Source: Chloroflexota bacterium (GTDB lineage Bacteria > Chloroflexota > FW602-bin22 > JACPRP01). Taken from it: 21,467 nucleotides of DNA. Made by a program: the position numbers and the translations under genes. This document shows positions 13,863 through 18,410 of the stretch, piece by piece; the first letter of the stretch is position 1; every line of letters begins with the position of its first letter. The notes below the pieces were generated by a model. The model ran no database searches. It saw only the letters and a list, made by a program, of their open reading frames with translations, and was not told where the DNA came from. The DNA lies in NCBI GenBank assembly GCA_016210495.1, contig JACQUC010000261.1:1-21467 (forward strand). Reading direction: 5' to 3'.

Positions 13863-14651
13863 TCAGACAGCCTGAACCCCTGCCGCCGCCTTGCTGGCGG
13901 AGCCTCGCTTCTCCTCCTTGGGATTCGCCTTCTCCACCGCGGCCGGCTCCTCGGCGAGAGCGCTCAAGATCGCGATGAACTCCTGGCCACTTCGGGCGGC
14001 GCTTTCGATGGCCTGTCGCACGTGGGTTTTACGGTCCTTCTCGCCGGCCAGCAGCAGATTGGCCGGCGTGTTCGCGAGGCCGGCCTCCACCAGCCTGCCA
14101 TAGAGCCGGGCCTCGAAGGCGCGCGTGCTCTTGTCGCCCGCCCCCCTCTGCCATTGGAGGTAGGCCACGAAGGGGTGGGAATCGGTGGCGCTCCAGATCG
14201 CCTGGGCGCCGGCCAACACCACCTTCTCCACCGCCAGGGTGGCCTCGCTTTGCCCCTTGCCGTCCAGCAGCCAGGCCAGCTCGAAGCCGCTGGACTCGCA
14301 GAAGCTCGCCACCTGCCCGACGTGCTCCGCCAGCTCCCTATCCGACCTCTTCTCCAGCCAGGCCACAAAGTGGGCGTCGGGAGCAAGCCCTCTGGCCTCC
14401 GCGGTGGCGGTCCAGGATCGGAACCGGGACGCCAGGGCCGAGCGTTGGCCAGACCAGTCCTTCCCAAAGAAGGACCAATCCTTCCTCAGGAAGGACCAGC
14501 CCTTCCGAACCCTGTCCACCTGAGGACCAACCCGGTTCAGGTGCGCCTTCACCTCGATCTTCGGCACGTTGGGCAGCTCTCCGCGCCCCGGTCGTCGCCA
14601 CATGAGCCAGGCCACGCCGACCGCTAACAACACCAGTGCTAGAATCAACAT
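13863..14651 (-). CDS. Membrane-anchored protein of unknown function inside the peptide array
   Basis: The protein is 262 residues from ATG 14651 behind AAGGAG. An N-terminal hydrophobic segment (about 1-18, LILALVLLAVGVAWLMW) is followed by basic RRPGRG, which suggests a single anchor with the bulk in the cytosol. Around residues 48-68 there is a short repeat, WSFLRKD then WSFFGKD then WS. The rest is mostly helical and charged, with an Ala/Lys-rich tail. I recognise no family. Its place between peptides c and b suggests a partner of the array: maturation, chaperone or immunity. Each is speculation. The Shine-Dalgarno site and its place in the array support a real gene. Confidence 0.75.
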   Translation of the reverse strand: MLILALVLLAVGVAWLMWRRPGRGELPNVPKIEVKAHLNRVGPQVDRVRKGWSFLRKDWSFFGKDWSGQRSALASRFRSWTATAEARGLAPDAHFVAWLEKRSDRELAEHVGQVASFCESSGFELAWLLDGKGQSEATLAVEKVVLAGAQAIWSATDSHPFVAYLQWQRGAGDKSTRAFEARLYGRLVEAGLANTPANLLLAGEKDRKTHVRQAIESAARSGQEFIAILSALAEEPAAVEKANPKEEKRGSASKAAAGVQAV

Positions 14652-14706
14652 CTTTGCATCTCCTTCTTCTACCTATCCGCCATCGGTCGTACTACCGGAG
14701 GGATCG

Positions 14707-14889
14707 TCAGGTTAGCGGCACCCTGGGAACCAGACGGTTGAGGGCTGCCTTTCGCTCCTCGCAGCCGCAGTGGAGGCCCGTAAGGCGGCTGAGCGCCGCC
14801 GCGACCTTGTCCAGCCCCGTCGCCTGGGTGGCGTCTCCCACCAGATCCCCGAGTGCCTTGCCCACCTTCAGCCCTGTCTTCACTTTCAT
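14707..14889 (-). CDS. Small peptide precursor 'c' (glycine-rich, HCGC motif)
   Basis: The peptide is 60 residues from ATG 14889, with AGGAG eight bases upstream. The leader MKVKTGLKVG is followed by KALGDLVGDATQATG, which resembles the same region of peptide d (GK-x-x-G-D/E, then GDA and G). The C-terminal half has HCGCEERKAALNRLVP, a CxC followed by a basic Arg/Asn/Leu helix that I associate with small phage proteins of unknown role. There are only two cysteines, unlike the CX3C members. No pre-SD hairpin of the common type is visible. It is probably a second structural class exported by the same leader. Confidence 0.75.
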   Translation of the reverse strand: MKVKTGLKVGKALGDLVGDATQATGLDKVAAALSRLTGLHCGCEERKAALNRLVPRVPLT

Positions 14890-14997
14890 CCTGTTCTCCT
14901 GTCCTGCTTTCCCCTCAGGATCGCGACCGCTCCAGGAGGAATTCACCTTGCCGGCCGATTAGTACTACAAACGCACTTCCATCGCGGCCCTGAAGGG

Positions 14998-15050
14998 ACC
15001 GCGTCAGGCCGCTTGGCGGTGAACGTCGCCTGCAGGCGGCCTGACGCGGT
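14998..15050 (-). other. Long perfect hairpin between peptides c and i
   Basis: A 15-bp perfect inverted repeat has arms at 14998-15012 (ACCGCGTCAGGCCGC) and 15036-15050, with a 23-nt loop that can extend the stem through GGCG/CGCC. It lies in the 255-bp gap between two peptide genes and has no T run. Within a transcript it could stabilise mRNA ends or separate the two halves of the array. I see no gene in the rest of this gap. Confidence 0.65.
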
Positions 15051-15144
15051 GGCTTTAGCCCCGCGATCTCTACAGATCCCGCAGCGGCGGGAAGAGGAAC
15101 GGGCCCGCCGACGCCACGGCTCTTGTCGACACCGCTCCTGCCGG

Positions 15145-15345
15145 CTACGACGGTCCCCGCTTTCCCAGGCAGCTCACCCGCTGGTCCCAGGGGAACGCCC
15201 ACTCCGGGATTCCCTTCTCGATTGCACAGCTCACGTATCCGCAGATGTCATCTTGGTGAGCCGCCTTGCATTCGTCGGCTGCAGAGCCTGACTTCACGCC
15301 GGTCCTGGCCCTGTAGCCGCCACTTACGATGAGCCTTTCGTTCAA
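15145..15345 (-). CDS. Small peptide precursor 'i' (TTG start, displaced leader motif)
   Basis: The peptide is 66 residues from TTG 15345. This start is chosen because GGAGG (15353-15357) is seven bases upstream and no ATG is suitably placed. Residues 11-20 read YRARTGVKSG, a variant of the array leader preceded by ten extra residues (MNERLIVSGG, which itself ends in Gly-Gly). The core has four cysteines (ECK, ICG, SCA, VSC) with an aromatic stretch IPEWAFPW between the third and fourth. It lies 33 bp after peptide d. It is the most divergent member and could instead be an unrelated small protein. Confidence 0.6.
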   Translation of the reverse strand: MNERLIVSGGYRARTGVKSGSAADECKAAHQDDICGYVSCAIEKGIPEWAFPWDQRVSCLGKRGPS

Positions 15346-15378
15346 TTGAAATCCTCCAACAAAGGCCCCGGCCGCGAT

Positions 15379-15591
15379 CTAAAACGGCCAGGTCCAGAGC
15401 TTCCGGTCGCCCAGGGAAGAGCCGACCTTGCCCAGCAACGAGCCTGCCTGTCGGACCGCGCCGCTGCCGAAGGACTTGGCCCCTTCCAGCGCCGGACTCA
15501 ATTGCTGGAGGGCGCCCGCCCCCAGGCTCCGGGCATCGCCCAGGTATTCGCCCACGTCCTTACCCGATCTTAGACCGCTCCTTACCTTCAT
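15379..15591 (-). CDS. Small peptide precursor 'd' (glycine-rich, cysteine-free)
   Basis: The peptide is 70 residues from the second of two adjacent ATGs (15591), which is five bases from AGGAGG; the first is only two bases away. The leader variant MKVRSGLRSG is followed by a glycine- and serine-rich amphipathic sequence with many small-residue contacts (GALQQL, GAKSFGSGAVRQAGSLLGK) and an aromatic end KLWTWPF. There is no cysteine. It shares the region after the leader with peptide c. The composition resembles pore-forming class II bacteriocins, which is only a compositional hint. Confidence 0.75.
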   Translation of the reverse strand: MKVRSGLRSGKDVGEYLGDARSLGAGALQQLSPALEGAKSFGSGAVRQAGSLLGKVGSSLGDRKLWTWPF

Positions 15592-15698
15592 CATCGCCTC
15601 CTTTGCCCATTTTCGCCGCCCCGCCGGGCCCGCGTCGATCGACCGGCGCCAACGAATAGTGAATCACTGCCGCCGAGCGGGCTCCCCTCGGCTTTGCC

Positions 15699-15854
15699 TC
15701 AGGAGCTCCCAACGCAATTCTCGTAGCACTTATTCTGCTTGGCGAGGCAATCCTCGGCTCCAAGGCCCAATTTCCGGCACTCGTCGCCCACTGCGGTCCT
15801 GCATTTTTCCCAGCATTGACGGCTTCCTGCCTTCAGATTGGTCTTTACTTTCAT
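15699..15854 (-). CDS. Small secreted-peptide precursor 'e' (six-cysteine)
   Basis: The peptide is 51 residues from ATG 15854, the second of two adjacent ATGs, six bases from AGGAGG. The leader MKVKTNLKAG is followed by six cysteines in a near-symmetric layout: CX3C-X7-C-X9-C-X6-CX3C. The first pair is CWEKC and the last CYENC. The layout is nearly the same as in peptide h. Even cysteine number, helix-friendly residues between and the paired CX3C ends suggest a disulfide-locked helical hairpin. The conserved hairpin lies upstream at 15867-15892. No known family is recognised. Confidence 0.83.
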   Translation of the reverse strand: MKVKTNLKAGSRQCWEKCRTAVGDECRKLGLGAEDCLAKQNKCYENCVGSS

Positions 15855-15866
15855 CATGAACCTCCT

Positions 15867-15892
15867 CCCCGGGATTTCATCCGAGGGTGATA
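15867..15892 (-). promoter_or_regulatory. Conserved pre-SD hairpin of peptide e
   Basis: TATCACC, stem CTCGG / CCGGG and a loop containing TGAAAT end at the GGAGGAGG ribosome-binding site. Confidence 0.6.
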
Positions 15893-15924
15893 TTGAGTCC
15901 CGCATTTGTTGCAACAAGCTTCGA

Positions 15925-16053
15925 CTACCGTGATAAGCACATTTTTTTGCATTTGGCGCGCTCCTCCGCATTGCCGAACGTGGCACAGGAATCCAAGCAG
16001 CGGGATGTGCCATGCGGGCCATAAAGCGCCTTAAGATTGGTCTTTACTTTCAT
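15925..16053 (-). CDS. Small secreted-peptide precursor 'f' (CX3C-X11-CX3C, flanked by inverted repeats)
   Basis: The peptide is 42 residues from ATG 16053 behind GAGAGGAGG. The leader MKVKTNLKAL departs from the others at position 10 (Leu for Gly) but is followed by YGPHG. The core holds CLDSC, eleven residues, CKKMC, the same spacing as peptide b. The last codons (LSR, stop) lie within the left 25-bp inverted repeat. The conserved hairpin lies at 16068-16094. It is the shortest intact member. If the exporter cuts after the usual position 10, this variant may be cut differently or at the later glycine. Confidence 0.82.
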   Translation of the reverse strand: MKVKTNLKALYGPHGTSRCLDSCATFGNAEERAKCKKMCLSR

Positions 16054-16067
16054 CAAGAACCTCCTCT

Positions 16068-16094
16068 CTCCCGGGATTTCGTCCGAGTGTGATA
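16068..16094 (-). promoter_or_regulatory. Conserved pre-SD hairpin of peptide f
   Basis: TATCACA, stem CTCGG / CCGGG and loop ACGAAATC end next to the ribosome-binding site. Confidence 0.58.
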
Positions 16095-16176
16095 ACGGGT
16101 TTCCCCACGGGACTTTGGGGCGGGCCAAAGGTGAGCGGCGCAATGAGCACGATATCACGGTAGTCGAAGCTTGTTG

Positions 16177-16282
16177 CTCAGGACCCCGACCAGCATTCAC
16201 CCGCGCATTCTTGGGCGTGCCCAAGCTCTGCCAACTGCCCGGTGAGCACCGTCACTGGCCCCTGCATTGCCCAAGGCACTCT
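16177..16282. repeat. Cassette 3'-flank repeat, copy 1
   Basis: About 106 bp are nearly identical, in direct orientation, to 16454-16558. They cover the 3' end of the decayed gene g and its flank (GGGCGTGCCC, GGTGAGCACCGTCACT, GCATTGCCCAAGGCACTCT). Confidence 0.85.
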
Positions 16283-16388
16283 ATCACCGTAGCCCTCTCG
16301 CTCGTATGGGACGGAGGGGAAGGGCCTCATCTTTATAATGCTCTATCTGAACCTTGACTCCTGCCTTCAGATTGGTCTTACTTTTCAT
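16252..16388 (-). pseudogene. Decayed peptide precursor 'g'
   Basis: ATG 16388 (second of two ATGs, behind AAGGAAG) opens a 34-residue frame with leader MKSKTNLKAG and then an unrelated, cysteine-free tail ending at 16284. The DNA beyond that stop still encodes ECLGQCRGQ plus a stop at 16252-16254 in another frame, matching the end of peptide h (ECLGQCKD). Compared with h the middle has lost about 17 bp after a shared GGCTAC. The copy therefore looks like a duplicated cassette with a deletion and frameshift. The intact 5' element at 16406-16431 suggests recent loss. The short frame could still be made. Confidence 0.68.
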
Positions 16389-16405
16389 CATGTTCTTCCT
16401 TATCT

Positions 16406-16431
16406 CCCCGGGATTTCACCCGAGGGTGATA
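16406..16431 (-). promoter_or_regulatory. Conserved pre-SD hairpin of decayed peptide g
   Basis: TATCACC, stem CCTCGGG / CCCGGGG with loop TGAAAT, directly before the ribosome-binding site. A GAAA-type hairpin TGGG/CCCA lies just upstream. Confidence 0.6.
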
Positions 16432-16453
16432 ATGGGTTTCCCCACGGCTTTGC

Positions 16454-16558
16454 CTCAGGACCCCGACCGGCATTGACTTGCGCATTCTGGGCGTGCCCGA
16501 GCTCTGCCAACCGCCCGGTGAGCACCGTCACTAGTCCTTGCATTGCCCAAGGCACTCT
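16454..16558. repeat. Cassette 3'-flank repeat, copy 2
   Basis: This is the direct-repeat partner of 16177-16282. It covers the last codons of peptide h and its 3' flank. Confidence 0.85.
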
Positions 16559-16665
16559 GTCCCCCGCCTGTCGCAATCGGAGTAGCCATTTCCCATGCAC
16601 TTGAAGTATTTTAATCTGCAGTCATCTTTGCAACCTGCTGCCTTCACATTGGTCTTTACCTTCAT
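16531..16665 (-). CDS. Small secreted-peptide precursor 'h' (six-cysteine, first in array)
   Basis: The peptide is 44 residues from ATG 16665, the second of two adjacent ATGs, six bases from AGGAGG (16672-16677). The leader MKVKTNVKAAG is followed by six cysteines spaced symmetrically: CX3C-X6-C-X7-C-X6-CX3C, starting CKDDC and ending CLGQC. Its layout parallels peptide e while the residues differ. It is the first peptide after the coiled-coil gene and lacks the pre-SD hairpin found before five others. No known family is recognised. A disulfide-rich hairpin secreted by the C39 exporter is the working idea. Confidence 0.82.
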   Translation of the reverse strand: MKVKTNVKAAGCKDDCRLKYFKCMGNGYSDCDRRGTECLGQCKD

Positions 16666-16878
16666 CATGAACCTCCTTTCTTCGGTGCTTAATAGACCGT
16701 CTGGTGACTGTACGCGCCGCGACGCGCCGGGCCGACCTAGCCGGCAGCAGCTGATTTGGATGCCAGTGCGACATGGCGCTCCTCCATCACTCGCACCCGG
16801 GTTCCGAGCAGGACGTGCAGGTCCAGTGCTGGGAGGGCATTTCGAACCGTCGGCTGGCTCGACCTGTTCAGCCAGCTT
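16666..16878 (-). other. Gap between coiled-coil gene and peptide h
   Basis: No convincing gene is seen. An open frame of 64 codons (16737-16931) overlaps the end of the coiled-coil gene but has no start near the AAAGGAGGAG sequence there. The coiled-coil frame itself would continue in frame through this region if its TAA stop were read through. Confidence 0.4.
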
Positions 16879-17250
16879 TTACCGCAACTCCTCCTTTCCG
16901 TCCTGCAGTGCTGCCTGTTCACCCGCGCCACGAGAATCGAGCAACTCCCTGGCCTCCTCGATCTCTGCCATCAGATGCCGCATGTTCCGGCCGTAGTTTT
17001 CGAGGATTGCGCTCAAGCTTCGCCGAAGCTCGGCCACCTTCTCCCGTTGCCCTTCCAGCTCGACCGCCAGCTCCGCGTTCCTCTTTTGAAGCCCATCCGA
17101 AGTCTGGCTAAGGAGCGTCTCGTAAAAGGCGATTTTCTTTCTGGCAGCGTCCAGCTCGGCGCGGGTCTCTAGCTGCCGGCTCCTGAGCTCCGTAACGCAA
17201 TCGAGCGTCTGCCGGAAAAGATCGTCGAAGATGTGCTCGGTTTCTTTCAA
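16879..17250 (-). CDS. Coiled-coil protein leading the peptide array
   Basis: The protein is 123 residues from TTG 17250, chosen because GGAGGG lies seven bases upstream; a GTG at 17313 is in frame but has no binding site. The sequence is almost entirely heptad-like and charged (LETRAELDAARKKIAFYETL, AELAVELEGQREKVAELRRS, MAEIEEARELLDSRG), giving a long soluble coiled coil without signal or membrane segment. It is the first gene after promoter B and hence of the array transcript. I recognise no family. It may be an adaptor or chaperone for the peptides, which is inference. The codons after the stop (AAG CTG GCT GAA CAG) look like continued coil, so the stop may be recent. Confidence 0.8.
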   Translation of the reverse strand: MKETEHIFDDLFRQTLDCVTELRSRQLETRAELDAARKKIAFYETLLSQTSDGLQKRNAELAVELEGQREKVAELRRSLSAILENYGRNMRHLMAEIEEARELLDSRGAGEQAALQDGKEELR

Positions 17251-17372
17251 ATCGGGTCCCTCCGCCGCCTCCAGCCATGTCCGCGAGCCGGGTGTCCCTC
17301 TGGCGCAATCCACGTCGGCCGGGCTGTGAACGTCTGATCTTCACCAGGTTGGTACCAACTGGCTGCCAGGCC

Positions 17373-17415
17373 AGTATAAACGAGCCCGCAGCCGGCATCA
17401 AGGGTGCTAGCACCC
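17373..17415 (-). promoter_or_regulatory. Promoter B with palindromic operator, peptide array
   Basis: On the minus strand the perfect palindrome GGGTGCTAGCACCC (17402-17415) abuts -35 TTGATG (17396-17401), a 17-bp spacer and -10 TATACT (17373-17378). Boxes are identical to promoter A. The similarity with promoter A continues into the leader: GTGAA/TTCAC replaces GTGAG/CTCAC as a hairpin, followed by GGCCGACGTGGAT against GGCCGACGTAGAT. The two regions are paralogous. Confidence 0.85.
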
Positions 17416-17532
17416 AATTCTTGGTCGCATTAGGCGGCTAAACTGGGGCTACCACGAGCAGAGAAAGACGGACATATTGCCGCTCAGCTCGCAACTACTA
17501 TAGCCCCCTTTAACGTAAGTTGCCCGCCTGGG

Positions 17533-17561
17533 TAGACAACCGAGTCATCTGGGTGTATCAT
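17533..17561 (+). promoter_or_regulatory. Promoter of the 5TM / histidine kinase genes
   Basis: -35 TAGACA (17533-17538), 17-bp spacer and -10 TATCAT (17556-17561), each one mismatch from consensus. The leader of about 110 nt contains a perfect hairpin, CTTTGCG (17601-17607) with CGCAAAG (17613-17619) around loop GCCAG. Together with promoter B on the other strand this accounts for most of the gene-free 17251-17677 stretch. Confidence 0.65.
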
Positions 17562-17677
17562 AAGGCGGCACGTCTCCCGGAAGGCGCCGGCGCTGCTGTT
17601 CTTTGCGGCCAGCGCAAAGGACACTACCCGGCGGGTTTCAAACACGCTCAAACCGGAACTTGAAAGGAGTCCAAACC

Positions 17678-18337
17678 ATGGATGCGGCCACGGGCAGTCT
17701 GTTGTGGAGCATGTTGGAGAAGGTAGGCCTGGCTTTTCTCCTGGTCTACGCCCTGGCGCAGACCGGGTACTTCAGGCAGATCCTGAGCCGGCGGCTCCAC
17801 GCCAGGAACCAGGCGGTCCTGATCGTCTTCTTTGGCGGGTTGGCCATCTTAGGAACGTATACCGGAGCAGCCCTCCCGTCCGGGGCCATAATAAACATCC
17901 GGGATATGTCGCCTATGGTCGCCGGGTTGGTGGGGGGACCGGTTGTCGGGCTAGGGGCGGGACTGATCGGTGGGATTCATCGCTACACCGTGGGCGGCCT
18001 TACCGCCACTCCTTGCGCCATTACCACGATACTGGCCGGCCTTCTGGGCGGGCTGGTGTACCTCTGGGTGGGCAAGAATGTTATTGCAGCGCACTGGGCT
18101 GGTCTGTACGCCGTAGTTATGATGGCGCTGGAGATGGGGCTCATCCTCCTGCTGGTTCAGCCCTTCTCTAGCGCTATGGCTACCGTGCAGATTATCGCCC
18201 TACCAATGATCGTCGCCAACGCCGTGGGCACGGGAGTAATCGTCTTTATGGTGAGGAATGTTGCCCGAGAGGTCAATCCGGATGCCCTGGCCGGCAGACC
18301 GGAGCGAGAGGGAGCGTTTGCTTCGCCCGGGCGCTGA
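17678..18337 (+). CDS. LytS/YhcK-type 5TM membrane receptor protein (stand-alone)
   Basis: The protein is 219 residues from ATG 17678 behind GAAAGGAG. It consists of about six hydrophobic helices and carries the conserved loop NIRDMSPMVAGLVGGPVVGL followed by GGIHRYTVGG and TTILAGLLGG, typical of the 5TM_5TMR_LYT domain. In LytS this domain is fused to a kinase and is linked to membrane potential and wall turnover. Here it stands alone, 73 bp upstream of a histidine kinase, so the two may form a split sensor. Its C-terminal tail is short and polar, with no catalytic domain. Confidence 0.87.
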   Translation: MDAATGSLLWSMLEKVGLAFLLVYALAQTGYFRQILSRRLHARNQAVLIVFFGGLAILGTYTGAALPSGAIINIRDMSPMVAGLVGGPVVGLGAGLIGGIHRYTVGGLTATPCAITTILAGLLGGLVYLWVGKNVIAAHWAGLYAVVMMALEMGLILLLVQPFSSAMATVQIIALPMIVANAVGTGVIVFMVRNVAREVNPDALAGRPEREGAFASPGR

Positions 18338-18410
18338 CTTGCGGCCAGAGGAAAGCAGGATCGATTGACGGGGCGTATGGAGGCGCCCGATGCAGGGGTC
18401 GGAGGTCGCA

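Larger units (their letters stand above)
15911..16177. repeat. 25-bp perfect inverted repeats flanking peptide f
   Basis: The left arm (15911-15935, starting GCAACAAGCTTCG) and right arm (16153-16177, ending CGAAGCTTGTTGC) are exact reverse complements over 25 bp, 217 bp apart. The left arm contains the stop codon and last codons of peptide f; the right arm lies upstream of its 5' element. Similarity ends sharply at the outer edges. No target-site duplication or recombinase gene is visible. Confidence 0.8.

Noticed and set aside
13632..14627. 331-codon plus-strand open frame over the peptide array
   Set aside because: It is antisense to well-supported genes with ribosome-binding sites, contains Arg/Gly/Leu-biased sequence typical of shadow frames and shows no recognisable domain.
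13440..16431. Calling the cassette 5' elements known riboswitches (c-di-AMP, cobalamin, c-di-GMP)
   Set aside because: Short matches such as GGGTGAAATCC exist, but length and the remaining conserved elements of those riboswitches are missing.
16737..16931. 64-codon minus-strand frame between the coiled-coil gene and peptide h
   Set aside because: No start codon is suitably placed behind the nearby AAAGGAGGAG, it lacks the array leader and it overlaps the coiled-coil gene.
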